Of a DNA stretch of 64,000 bases, positions 40,308 through 51,093 are shown piece after piece. Origin of the DNA: Venturia oleaginea. Its lineage: Eukaryota > Ascomycota > Dothideomycetes > Venturiales > Venturiaceae. The stretch lies in contig JABMLP010000001.1 of assembly GCA_013176395.1 (NCBI GenBank), positions 62,001 through 126,000 of the forward strand. The letters are read 5' to 3'. The notes beneath the pieces were generated by a model, which saw only the letters and a list, made by a program, of their open reading frames with translations, was not told where the DNA came from and did no database searches. How positions within the stretch are numbered: the first letter of the stretch is position 1; each line of letters opens with the position of its first letter. A program made the position numbers and the translations under genes.

Positions 40308-42182
40308 GATGGCTCTCGAATTCCTTAGTTAATAAAGTACATAGTCACGATAGTAGGAGGTGCCCTCCGACAGCCTGGTCACCCGGACTCTAACGCCGTG
40401 GAACAAGGTCAATATCGAGCGGCCATGATGCATGCGAGACCAAGACCGACACATCACCTGCCCGCAACCACTTTCAAGAATCCCATCGGGCCATCACACA
40501 TCAAATGCATTGACCTTTGCCCCCCCCCCACCAGACCGCTCGCCCGTAGTCGCGTCATGAGCCTCACTTACGATTGAGATTGGTGGCTGGTAAATTTATA
40601 TGCCGACGCTATTTACTGCATTGGCCGCTCTTTACTTCCGCATCTCCAGATTAGGACTTCACGATGGTACGGTCCGGTATACGATGCGGCTGTTCTGCTT
40701 CTTCGATCCCCTGTCCTTGTCCCAGTCCCCACCATAGTCCACAGCTTCATCTTCAGGGTATTTTCTCCGTCCGCCTGACCTTTCCGGACCCACGCTTGAC
40801 AAACACATTGACTGGAACGTTATACTATTGCTATATTTGCCATCCATCACCGACTTCCTCCAGCACGGGACCTCGTGCAGATGAGTGCACCTAGAACCAC
40901 AATCCCATTCCGTCACTAAGAAATCTCCATCCCAATGACCAAAAATACGCTCCTTGCCAATGGCATTCTAGCAGCTTTGTACCTACCATTGGTCTCAAGC
41001 AGGGGGCGGAGGTTTTCAGATTGACGTCTCCCTAGCGGGAATGGGAAAGAATTTGAGGAGTTTAGGACAGTATGGAGATAACCACCAGGGCTTCGAGTGT
41101 GAGGATATTGTTAGTCATGGCGAAGTGGAAGGGCTGTGTGAGAGGTCAGTTTGTGCCCTTTAGCGAGTTTGGAGGCCTAAGAGACGCAGCGGGTATTCTG
41201 GGATAAGTCTTGGGTGTCATCCGATGCCGGGGAAATGGGAACTGAGATAAAGTGGATGATTTGATGGCTGGGTGTGGTAGAAGTAGTTGCACAGTGGGTT
41301 CGTCAAGTCTGCATCAGTCAGTTTGTAATAGAAGTTGCGCCTCTGAAGAGCGGTTGCTCAACTCGAGAACTAGCCCGCGAAGTTCCTGGCATTGGCACTT
41401 TGAACTGCCAACTTTATCGCCTTTCGTAGTATTCTGAGAATAATATATTGTACTTACGTGTTCACGTTAGACTCGAGTTCATGGCATTGTTGATATTGAA
41501 GATTGGTAGCTCATGACGAATAGAAGGCCGACCTAATTTACTGATTCTGGGGGCGGCAATCGAAGCAACAGGAAGATAGGGCAGTCTGGATGAGTTGCTA
41601 TTCTTGTGATTACGCAGGCTGCAAACATAAGCCACAATCTCTCTCCTGCTGCCGGCACCGCGTGTATCAACCATGCTTGTACAGGCTCAACTCCACGACC
41701 ACAGTATAACCTTGCCACTATGGATGCAACGATCAAGGATAACGTATCAACTATATCTTCTTAACCGTCAACTTCTTACTTCCCAGACCTCTTTCTCCAA
41801 TGTGCAATTGAGACAAGGACCGCGCTTTATTCCTCGTTATGATCGGGGCGTCGGCAGTGGTGAGCATAAACCAGGAGATGGTTGAGAACTTGAAAGGCCA
41901 CACAATGCTGTCTAGAATCTCAACGAAATAAGACCTGGTGAATTGGTATTAGCGTGACTTTATTTTGTGTTAGGATTGCTTGATATATAGTCACATACCT
42001 GGACGCTCCCTGAAAGATCATCACGATTTTGTTGGTGATGACACAGGCGAGCAGTCACGAATCTAGAAAGTAAAGATCCGCATTGAATATCCTTTTGCAC
42101 TTGATCAGTTGATCGCCTGGTTTCCAAAACTAGGAAGGAGAGAGGACAAATTATGCAAAATACCTCAAGCCAACGGAGGTTT
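40308..42182. other. long intergenic stretch, nothing supported
   Basis: 1.9 kb between a transposon and the 3' end of the next gene. Several short reading frames exist, but none has recognisable domains or splice sites that join to a longer protein. A polyC run is at about 40,520. Confidence 0.4.
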
Positions 42183-43364
42183 CTAGCCATTCCAATTCAA
42201 TATCTTCATCAACTCCGCAATACGTTCCTTTTCGCATTCTTGTTCCTTTTGGGGTTCTTCTCTGAGATCGAGCCTCTTGAATGCAGGCTTATCAAGTTTG
42301 TCACGATCGAATTCTTGCGGCGCTTCCGCAAGCTGACGTACATCATCAAACATCTCGAATTTGGCGTTTCTGGAAGCGGCGAGTCCATCGTTCCCTTGCT
42401 CCATCGGAATTGTCTCCAAATTATCAAGCTGAGAGATGGCAATCGCAGTAGCATACATTCCGTCATGACTGATGCTGAGCCGTACTTCTTGGCCCTCGAT
42501 GTCGTGGCTTCCAATTCGTATTTTGCTGGCGGTCTGGGCCAGATGTTTGCTAGCATGGTGAGAGCTGGGCTTTTGTTCAATCTCCCTGCGCGTGGATAAC
42601 GCCGTTTCTGCAAAACAGACGCTATTGTGCTTTCTGACGGCTTCGAAATCTTTGACACATCTGCGTGTCAAGATGATGCCTCTTGGTTTATCTACCTCTG
42701 TCCTGGAATATTTGATAACCATAACATCCTGTAGCGTCAATTTACGACCAGGAGGAGCAGATTTAATAATGGCTTCTTTTGCTGCCCACCTATGTACGAA
42801 AAAATCAGCTTTGAAAGCAACAATTTCTGGGGACAGACGTAAGCACCTTCCCGCGACAAAATTAGCAAAGTGCTCTTTCTCTCTCTGACTTTCGGTCAGG
42901 CGCGGCGTCCTATTGATGTAATCCAGCTCGTACTGATTAAACAGACGCTCCAAGAAGCGATGATTTACATCAGGTTTCGAAAATTCGTTCCAGTTCGATT
43001 TCAATATTGAGTCACCGAAGAGAATTCTCTTGATTCTTGGAATGTGACAAATATCCGTTCCAACATGGTAAGGTAAGACGGCGGGTCGGATATTAGGGAA
43101 ATATTGCTCCAATAGATTCTGCTTCTTGGGACTCGAAGTCACTCGGCCACTTTCGATTCGTAGGCCTCGAAAGTGGTCTCCTGTTGTGGGAGTGACGCGG
43201 CGTATCCATTTGCTTGAGGCTGTTTGGCCGGCGTTGGACAGGATGGCTGCCGACTGCCGTGTTCGCATGATGGTGTTGCTGAAATCGATGTCCAGGTCCA
43301 GGTTTGTGGTCCCTTCGTGAGAGGGAATCGATTCAAACGTATACAGTATCGTGATGGCGGGCAA
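42183..43364 (-). CDS. PPT2: AcpS-type 4'-phosphopantetheinyl transferase (393 aa)
   Basis: The transferase domain starts near residue 100 with V-G-T-D-I-C-H-I-P-R-I (magnesium-binding Asp), continues with R-F-L-E-R-L-F, F-V-A-G-R and H-R-W-A-A-K-E-A-I-I-K (the catalytic Glu of the W-A-A-K-E-A box), and ends with R-L-S-I-S-H-D-G-M-Y-A-T-A-I-A-I-S. Such enzymes move phosphopantetheine from CoA to an acyl carrier protein; a single-domain AcpS type with an N-terminal extension in fungi is usually the mitochondrial one (yeast Ppt2). The N-terminal ~90 residues, rich in Ser/Thr/Arg, could be a mitochondrial presequence. The C-terminal 80 residues are charged and unique. Confidence 0.82.
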   Translation of the reverse strand: MPAITILYTFESIPSHEGTTNLDLDIDFSNTIMRTRQSAAILSNAGQTASSKWIRRVTPTTGDHFRGLRIESGRVTSSPKKQNLLEQYFPNIRPAVLPYHVGTDICHIPRIKRILFGDSILKSNWNEFSKPDVNHRFLERLFNQYELDYINRTPRLTESQREKEHFANFVAGRCLRLSPEIVAFKADFFVHRWAAKEAIIKSAPPGRKLTLQDVMVIKYSRTEVDKPRGIILTRRCVKDFEAVRKHNSVCFAETALSTRREIEQKPSSHHASKHLAQTASKIRIGSHDIEGQEVRLSISHDGMYATAIAISQLDNLETIPMEQGNDGLAASRNAKFEMFDDVRQLAEAPQEFDRDKLDKPAFKRLDLREEPQKEQECEKERIAELMKILNWNG

Positions 43365-43445
43365 GACCTTTCATGTTTAGCGTATGTGTGTGTATGCCGT
43401 GCGCCCAACGTCACCCTAGGTACTTATTAGCGAGTTCATAGCCCC

Positions 43446-43579
43446 AGTAGGGTCCCCAACGAGGCGGATCGGGGCGGGTTTTGGGGTCTTCAACCAGCCC
43501 CGTTAGCGGGTCGGGGGGAGACGGGTTAGGGCGGTAGATCGGGGCGGGTTAGTATTTTCCTAATAACCCGCCCCGTTTA
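43446..43579 (+). repeat. GC-rich terminal-repeat-like sequence, copy 2
   Basis: TAGGGTCCCCAACGAGGCGG, then GGGGCGGGTTTTGGGG, and at 43,537-43,576 an inverted GGGGCGGGTTAG...TAACCCGCCCC. Mirrors the sequence at 30110-30195. The next base pairs are the TA target of a Fot1-like element, so that element landed in or beside it. Confidence 0.4.
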
Positions 43580-43581
43580 TA

Positions 43582-45401
43582 ACGTAGTCGATGGGTTAGT
43601 GGCCACTGTGGGCTGGTGGCCACCTCACCAAATCGCGTCGCGTCATTCTACTACTATCCTCAATGCCACCACCACAACAAGAAGAAGCCTTATACAGAGA
43701 AGGTAGAATTGCTCTAGTGCTTCAAGCCTACCAGCAAGGCCAGTTTCAAACCCCTATTGCCGCTGCAAATGCCTTTGATATTCCCCGAACTACCCTTCGA
43801 CGCCGTATGGCCGGAATCCAACCACAGTTCGGCTCTATCTCAAAAAAACGTCTTCTTACACCTACCGAAGAAGAGAGTCTCGTACGATGGATCCTATCAA
43901 TGGATCGACGCGGTATGCCACCTCTACAGGCGACCGTACGACAAATGGCAGGCCTTTAAGTCGCGCAATACGGGAAACCAGGCTATATCGGTCAGGTCTG
44001 GGTCCGCGACTTTATCAAGCGCCACGATACACTACAGTCAAAATACAATCGCAAGTACGACTACCAGCGAGCAAAGTGCGAAGACCCGGAGCTTATTCGA
44101 GCCTGGTTTCAACGTGTACGGCATACAATCGCTGAGTACGGTATTCTCGAGGACGGCATCTACAACTTTGACGAGACTGGCTTCCAGATGGGGGTCATCC
44201 CAACAGCAAAGGTTGTTACAGTGACAGAGAGGGCTGGCAGGCCTAGGACGACACAGCCAGGGAACCGTGAATGGATTACGGTAATTGAGGCTGTAAACGC
44301 GCGAGGGTATACAATCCCGCCGCTCGTAATCTTTGAGGCTGTAATGCATCAGGCAGCTTGGTACGACAACCTACCGGATGACTGGTCAATTGGTGTGAGC
44401 GAGAATGGCTGGACAACCAACGAGATTGGCTTATATTGGCTTGAACACGTCTTTGATAAGCATACAATAAGCCGTACGGTTGGACGGTACAGGTTATTGA
44501 TCCTTGATGGCCATGGCAGTCACGTTAGCCCTGAGTTTGATCAGTACTGCCTAGATCGCTCGATTGTTGTTCTCTGTATGCCAGCGCATTCATCACATCT
44601 CCTCCAGCCACTTGATGTCGGCTGCTTTGCCGTACTCAAGCGATCGTACGGACGGCTTGTTGAGCAGAAAATGGGCCTTGGCGTTAACCATATCGACAAG
44701 CAAGAGTTCCTACCTCTCTACCAGCAAGCACGCGCCGAAGCACTACACGAAAGGAACGTACGAAGCGGTTTTACAGCTACAGGCCTCGTTCCGTACGAGC
44801 CAGATCGTGTGCTCTCGCTCCTACACGCTCAGGTCCATACGCCATCCCCCCAGCTACATCCACAATGTGAGGCAGTATGGGTAGCCGAAACACCTCATAA
44901 TATTACTGAGCTACAGCACCAAACAGACCTCCTGAAGCAATACCTCAAGCGTCGTACGCAAAGCCCACCGTCCCCGACAGACCAGGTCCTAAACCAGCTT
45001 GTAAAAGGTTGTCAGATAGCTATGCATAGCGCTGTCCTTCTTGCAAGCGAAAATGAGAAGCTACGTACTGAGAACCAGCGCCAAAAGAGGAAGAAGGCAA
45101 AGAGGCGTACGTATACAGTGAGAGGCGGTGTTTTATCTGGGGTTCAGGCTCAGGTGTTGGTAAACAATGGTGAAAGTAGCCGTACAGAGGCTGTACAAGA
45201 CGGGCTAGACGTGAGACGGCAACGGGCACCACCAAGGTGTAGCTTATGTGGGTCGCTTGAACATAAAACCCCTGTATGCCCTGGGTATCAGCGCATCAAT
45301 TGATATAGTATATTATTGTAATAGATTAGGTGGTTGTTGAAATGCATACATTTTTTCGCTGAGATACCTTGATGGGGTGGCCACTAACCCATCGATTACG
45401 T
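43582..45401 (+). mobile_element. Fot1/pogo-like transposon, full length (1.82 kb)
   Basis: Inverted ends ACGTARTCGATGGGTTAGTGGCCAC, TA duplicated at 43580-43581 and 45402-45403. One transposase gene in sense orientation with a single stop codon. Confidence 0.88.
43663..45303 (+). pseudogene. Fot1/pogo-like transposase with a single in-frame TAA
   Basis: One frame of 546 codons from ATG 43663, interrupted only by TAA at 43957-43959 (before V-A-Q-Y-G-K), readable as a mutated CAA. Domains: Psq-like helix-turn-helix (A-N-A-F-D-I-P-R-T-T-L-R-R-R), CENP-B-like region, catalytic Asp motifs Y-N-F-D-E-T-G-F, L-L-I-L-D-G-H-G-S-H and H-L-L-Q-P-L-D-V-G-C-F, a basic coiled coil (A-S-E-N-E-K-L-R) and a CCHC-like end C-S-L-C-G-S-L-E-H-K-T-P-V-C. 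The downstream part has its own Met at 44188. Confidence 0.9.
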
Positions 45402-45435
45402 TACCAACACGGGCTCCTATAAAACTTATTTAATA

Positions 45436-47268
45436 ACGTATTCCACCACCGTGCCAGCCACTTTTCCTTGGCACAGCCCTTATCCTCTTCAACACGCGAT
45501 GTCTCAACAACGCAACGCGATAGCCGTTCAAGAAGAAGGCAGAATTGATCTCGCTCTTCAGGCCTATACCTCTAGCCAATTTCAAAGCCTACGGCGCGCT
45601 GCTGCAGCCTTCAACATCAAACACCAAAGGCTCTCTGATCGGCTCTGCGGAATTACCTCTCGATCTCAAACTCGCCCAAACTCCCATAAGCTCACTGCAA
45701 CAGAAGAGCAAACGCTTGTCCAATACATCCTCGACCTCGATTTGCGAGGATTTGCGCCCCGGCTGTGTGAGGTGGCAGATAAGGCGGATAAACTGCTGGG
45801 TGTACGCGGTGGAGAGCCAGTAGGGAAAAACTGGGCTGAGAGGTTCGTAACGCGCTCAGATGAGCTCAAGATGGCCTTCAATCGAGCCAAGGATAGGCAG
45901 AGGATACTACAGGAAGACTCAGAGATTATCGGCGCGTGGTTCAAGCTCGTTGCAGATACTAAAGCTAAGTACGGCATCCACGACAAGGATACGCACAACT
46001 TTGACGAGATTGGCTTCCAGATGGGCGTTGTTGGGTCAATGAAGGTCGTCACAGCTTCTGAAAGACGTACACGGCCTAATTTGATCCAGCCAGGCAATCG
46101 CGAGTGGGTTACAGTTATCCAGAGTAATCTGCGCCTCTGGGTATGCGACCCCTCCCTTCATTATCTACAAAGGACGCGTTCACATCTCTGCGTGGTATGA
46201 GGGGGCAGATATACCACGGAATTGGAAGCTCTCAGTCTCTGAGAACGGCTGGACAAACAATGCGCTTGGTCTTAAGTGGTTGAAGCACTTTGACGCGCAT
46301 GCAAAGGCGCGTCAAGTAGGGGGGTATAGGCTGCTCATCTTGGACGGCCATGAGAGCCATCTCAACCAGGATTTCAAGGACTACTGCCTCGAACATAAGA
46401 TCCTAACGCTCTGTATGCCACCTCATTCATCGCATATCCTCCAGCCGCTTGATGTGGTCTGCTTCTCGCCGTTGAAGTGCAAGTACTCTCAACGAGTTCG
46501 AGACTTGGCACGCCGACGTGTCTACCATATCAACAAAGAAGGCTTCCTCCCGGCCTTCAAAGACGCATTTTTCGACGTGTTTACAGAAGAGAACTGTCGA
46601 AAGGCTTTTGAGATGGTAGGGCTAGTCCCTATTAACGCGGAGGTGGTATTGGATCGCCTTGAAGTACGGCTACGTACCCCACCAGCACCCCCACCGCAGG
46701 AGACGCCGTGGCAGTCGAAGACTGCAAGCAATACTCAAGAATTTGGATCTCAATCAAAGCTTGTACGCGAATCTTTCACTCGGTCACCAGTTACTGCGTA
46801 GACTGGCTTCTCTCAGCTTGTCAAGGGCGCTGAATTGATGCTGCACCAGAACGCTCTACTTATTGCACGAAACCACGAGCTTGAAGAGCAATTGGCAGTA
46901 ATGACGAAGCGAAAATGGCGCAAAAGGAAGTGGATCCAGCAAGGTGGTACTATAGAGTACGGGACTGCAGCAGCGCAGGTAGCTGCTGAGGCGTCTGTAC
47001 CGCCTCAGAAATCAAAGAAGGCTCGTGGTAGTGGTGATCAAGAAACAGCCCGGCCAGCTTTACGGCGCTGTGGGAACTGCGGCGCGACTGGGCACAATGC
47101 GCGAAGGTGTAAAAAAGATATTGAGATATCTTCTGAATCAGATAGCAGCACGACAGACTTGGAATCTATTGATGATAGCGATAAAATTGAAGAGGCGTAA
47201 TATGAGTTGGTCGTGCCAAGGAAAAGTGGCCGGCTCGGTGGTGTGGCCGGCTCGGTGGTGGAATACCT
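45436..47268 (+). mobile_element. Fot1/pogo-like transposon (1.83 kb), sister of 53329-55177 in its core
   Basis: Ends ACGTATTCCACCACCG (left) and the inverse of AGGTATTCCACCACCG (right), TA at 45434-45435 and 47269-47270. The right end has two GAGCCGGCCAC units, the left only one. Core sequence from 45721 to about 47218 is nearly identical to the element at 53329, while the ends and the N-terminal coding part are not. Confidence 0.88.
45499..47200 (+). pseudogene. Fot1/pogo-like transposase with a frameshift and a TAG
   Basis: Start MSQQRNAIAV at 45499. Helix-turn-helix (A-A-A-F-N-I-K-H-Q-R-L), CENP-B-like domain (P-V-G-K-N-W-A-E-R-F), catalytic motifs H-N-F-D-E-I-G-F, L-L-I-L-D-G-H-E-S-H, H-I-L-Q-P-L-D-V, and a CCHC knuckle C-G-N-C-G-A-T-G-H-N-A-R-R-C. 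Compared with the sister copy there is one extra base at about 46,125 (frame change after V-I-Q-S) and TAG at 46799-46801 where the sister has CAG. The remainder is intact. Confidence 0.88.
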
Positions 47269-47304
47269 TAATACTATGTTACGTCAAAGATTTTTGTGCG
47301 GGTG

Positions 47305-47349
47305 GAGTGGCCAGCTAGCTTGGGTGGCCAGCTAGCTTGTGAAACACAT
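47305..47349 (-). repeat. orphan Fot1/pogo-like right end
   Basis: Contains GTGGCCAGCTAGCTTG twice and ends GTGAAACACAT followed by TA, the same layout as the end at 13,741-13,789. No matching left end or transposase found; the adjacent element ends at 47268. Confidence 0.6.
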
Positions 47350-47351
47350 TA

Positions 47352-48250
47352 ATATCGAGCGACTTCTTTCTCATCAAGCCATCCATCGCCCGCATTGAAA
47401 CCAGTACCTGACTCCCCATACCACCTACGGAACCATACAGTGTTGCGCTGCAAGGCTGTTGTCCTAATGAGACCAGAAAGTTCGAGATGTGGTGTCCGAT
47501 GATGTTCGCCCTCTCACGCGAAAAGCCTCTAGATCTGAAGCAAGGCTGACTTTTGCTTACCGAGACTTGTTCAATGTTTGGTCTGACAAATCAGAGCCTG
47601 TACTGTACAGCTGACCAAGTTGATGGACATGGACCCTCGAAGGTGAATCGTTTCATCGGATGGAAGCACGCGGTATCTTCGATCCTGTGCCTCTCCCAGC
47701 ATCTCGAAATCTGAGATACCTTTGGTTTGAATTTCCTCAAGTCTAGATCAATAGTGATAGATTTCTGGCATTTCTCGAGATGAGATTTGCCAGAAATTCA
47801 GGAATATAGATCTTTGATTGACTGTGGAACGAATGATAGGACGTTATTAAAGGGCAAAGGACTGGGCACCTCACTGTGGAAGTACATTCTGGAAGAAGAC
47901 TGTGCATGCTGCAGTTCATGGTTTCATCATGATGCCCGAGTTACTCGGATTGGAATTTAGTCGATGTACTACTAGCAGTCAGTCACGTAACAGAGTGTAA
48001 GCATTCTTTGAACCATTGCGCGCAACAAATCCGAATTTGGTCCTGCAGCAAAATCCACAATTAATTGGCAAAACGAACGTATATATCCATGAAGAAGCCG
48101 GCGTCGTTGTATAAATCAGTGAAGGTTGTCCGGTGCTTTACTCTCCATTTCAGATCACCCTTCAAGTTCCAGCAAGCATTCTAGCCTAGCCCATCAACTG
48201 ATCTCTTCCCCGCAGGTCCACTCAATTATTGCCGTATCACTAGACATACA
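47352..48250. other. upstream region of the catalase gene, no other gene
   Basis: About 900 bp. A short inverted pair around TTCTGGCATTTCTCGAGATGAGATTTGCCAGAAA (47,763-47,796; given as position only for use) is the only structure noted. The 48,120-48,250 part is leader-like. Confidence 0.4.
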
Positions 48251-50116
48251 ATGGGTTCCTTACAGGCTCCTCCTACGCCAACCTATACTCTCGCTGAAGG
48301 TAGCGGTGGCGGGATATCTCTAGGGACGAGAGCCATGAAGTCTGGAGTAACAATCTACAGGTATTCCTGTCGCGGATCCAACGACAGCGCAACATCTTGG
48401 CGGGCAAAGTATCAGAGGGTTGATTCTTCTTCAAGACACCCAGCTCATTGAAACTCTGGCGCACTTTTCAAGAGAAAGAATCCCTGAGAGGTATGTTATT
48501 TCCTGTCTGTGAAAATCGGTCTCTTCATTGAATTCCCTGAGTAGGCGTCTGAGATTATGCAAGTATGATTAGACCAGGATGGGTACCGCAGATATTCTGT
48601 CGGCTGGGAGCTCCATCATAACCATGGCATCCCTCGGCGCACACCAGCTAATTATGAGCTCAGGGTTGTCCACGCACGAGCTTCCGGAGCCTCTGGTGAG
48701 TTCGAAGTAGCTCACGATATTTCCGACCTTACATCTGCTGTCTTTCTTAATGGTCTTGGAACGAAGTCTCGTCGTTTGCTAAGGGTATCGACAGTCGGTC
48801 CAGAGAGTGGTTCCGCAGACACCTTTCGTGATGTCCGAGGCTGGGGCATGAAAAGCTACACCTCAGAGGGCAACCAGGACTTTGTTTTCAACGATACACC
48901 CGTCTTTTCCGTTCGGGATCCAATTCAGTTTCCTTCTTTGAACAGAAGTCAGAAAAGACATCCCCAAACTGCAGTTCCAGACGCCACTATGTTTTGGGAC
49001 TTCCACAACAATAACCAGAGGGCTATCATGAGCTTATGCAGCTTTTCAGTGATCGTGGAGCTCCTGCCTCCATCAGGAACATACACTTTTACTCCGGGCA
49101 CACTTACAAGCTCAACATGGAAAATGGCAGCTTCACATACGTCAAGTTCCACTTCCGTACCAACCAGGGCATCAAGACTTTCACAGCAGCTGAAGCCACC
49201 AAAATCTCTGGCGAGAATCCGGATTTCCATCGACAAGACCTCTACAGCTCCATCGATAAGGGTGATTTCCCTTCATGGACTCTTTAAATCAACGATGACA
49301 TCGGCTCAAGCCGAAAACTTCCGCTTCAACATCTTCGACATGACCAAAGTCTGGCCCCAAGGCGAATATCCTCTATGCGAAGTCGGAAAACTCACCCTGA
49401 ATGAGAACCCAAGTAACAACTTCCGAGACATAGAACAAGCTGCTTTCAGCCCGTCGAACATGGTACCCAGAATCGCTCCATCCGCTGATCCGATGCTGCA
49501 GACAAGAACGTTTGCATACCCCCCGGTGCAGCCCGAAATAGACTCGGTGTTAACTGTCAAACCCTGCCGCCAAACACGCCAGTAGTGTCAATATATGCGC
49601 CTTACCAACGAGATGGTGCGCATATGCATGGTACGAATTATGGTAGCGACCCCAACTACGTCAACTCGCCACTGAAGATGGTCAATTTCAAAGGCGAAGT
49701 CATGGCCAAGGGAGTACCCCAACATGATCTCTGGATAGCTGAAGTCTGCAACTTCATTTCGGAGATATCGGACAATGAATCTGTGCAGGCGAAGGGGTTA
49801 TGGGATGTCCTGGGACGTACAGAGGGTCAGCAGGATAACTTTGTTAGCAACGTTGCTGGCAAATTGAAAGATGCTGATTCAAGGGTCATCAAGGAGACAT
49901 TCTGTAAGTTCATCCCGCCCTTGTTGGGCCTCCTGTCTTGAAAGAACGGCTGTGCTTTTGAAGTTGAAGACTAACAAAGATCTAGATTGGTTTTCTCGCG
50001 TATCGTCCGAAGTGGGGAAAAAGATCGAGGGGGCGACTATGGCTTTGGTGGAGGCTGATAGGTGTATTTCGAGGACGACTCGACTTGGCTTGAACGTTAA
50101 TCCTGTCTGTTGTTAA
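48251..50116 (+). pseudogene. small-subunit haem catalase gene with three indels
   Basis: Exons 48251-48299, 48361-48490, 48664-49903 and 49986-50116 by GT..AG and protein continuity. Recognisable catalase segments: [26 protein letters not shown] (catalytic His), G-N-Q-D-F-V-F-N-D-T-P-V-F, T-M-F-W-D-F-H-N-N-N, F-R-F-N-I-F-D-M-T-K-V-W-P, and F-A-Y-P with the proximal haem Tyr. Inside exon 3 the frame changes at about 49,027 (one base missing), about 49,285 (two bases missing, which restores the frame) and about 49,515 (one base missing in a C run). Corrected length would be about 517 residues, normal for this clade. Sequencing error in one or more places is possible; expression data would settle it. 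Confidence 0.85.
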
Positions 50117-50386
50117 TAAACTGTTCGTATTCGTAGATAGTTGCAGTCGAGATATTTTCCACGCTCTTACTAATGTCAACAAGAAGATTGTATGTAAAGT
50201 CACAACTCTAACTTCACTCTCCGGTGGGTTTAATGTAGTCAAAGGGTCACAAATCGATTCGACTATGGGATATCGCGGCCAATATCCGCAGCCCACAATC
50301 AAGATACAACACAGCATACAAACAAACAACCTCACAATTCTTCAAACGGGTGAAAAAAAGGATGGAAAAACTTCCCACAACAATCC

Positions 50387-50538
50387 GGGCCAAACCGGGA
50401 TTCGAACCCGGGGCCTCCTGCATATCAAGCTCTGCGAAACTCAGGATCTTCCCGAAGCAGGAATCGTCTACTGGTGAATTAGCGTCACGTCGGACAGGCG
50501 GAGTAGAAGGGTAGCGTACACCACTAGACCATTTGGCC
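50387..50538 (-). tRNA. tRNA-Pro(CGG), intron-containing, with an extra D-loop insert
   Basis: Acceptor strands GGCCAAA (50538 down) and TTTGGCC (to 50388) pair perfectly. T-arm CCGGG-TTCGAAT-CCCGG at 50395-50412. Anticodon stem CCTGC/GCAGG with loop T-T-C-G-G-G-T and anticodon CGG at 50454-50452. A 28-nt intron (50423-50450) follows the base 3' of the anticodon, the standard eukaryotic place. The D-arm starts normally (GGTCTAGTGGT) but about 54 nt (50466-50519) then intervene before GATTCC. Without both insertions the molecule has normal length, about 70-72 nt. Confidence 0.72.
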
Positions 50539-51093
50539 GATTGTTACACACTCTTTCAGCGACAACAAAATTATTGTTAATGTAATTCTGACAAATGAGG
50601 AAATTATGGGTATTTTGAGGTAAAGGCTACGCTTATGGGTTGTTTGGGGCCTGGGAATACCTCGGGAGGTAGGTATGTGTAATACTGCTGGAAGCGAATA
50701 GCGAGTGAAGGATTCGCATTAGGATTGGAGTGCATAATGTAAGGATGAAGGATGGGCTGGGGCGCTCGGCGGTCACGCACGAAGAGGTACGTTATTGGAG
50801 TAATCATGTATTATTTGGAAAAGAAGTTCATAAGATTTATTGCTATGTGAAAGCGTTCTTGAGATTGCAGACGCTCAACATATGCCTGGTGTTTCGCTGA
50901 TGAAAAAGACCCCGCACCAACAGATCCCTGTACCAGGACCTCGAAAAGCACAACCATTATACAGCGTCCTGCCATCTGAATATCAATACCGATTTCCAAG
51001 CCGCATACCGTGAGATGAGTCTCCCACGAATCGGAGCATGCACATCTCTTCCCCTCGTTATCATTATCTCTCCCTTCCCTCAACGAGCCCCTC
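50539..51093. other. intergenic between the tRNA and the AT-hook gene
   Basis: AT-rich. Nothing recognised apart from 3' untranslated sequence of the AT-hook gene. Confidence 0.4.

Noticed and set aside
40308..42182. Possible small genes in the long gap before the phosphopantetheinyl transferase
   Set aside because: Reading frames are short, lack domains and could not be joined by convincing introns.
30110..43579. A giant transposon (Starship-like) bounded by the two GC-rich ends
   Set aside because: The outer ends point toward each other, no tyrosine-recombinase captain gene is present, and the genes between are ordinary housekeeping genes.
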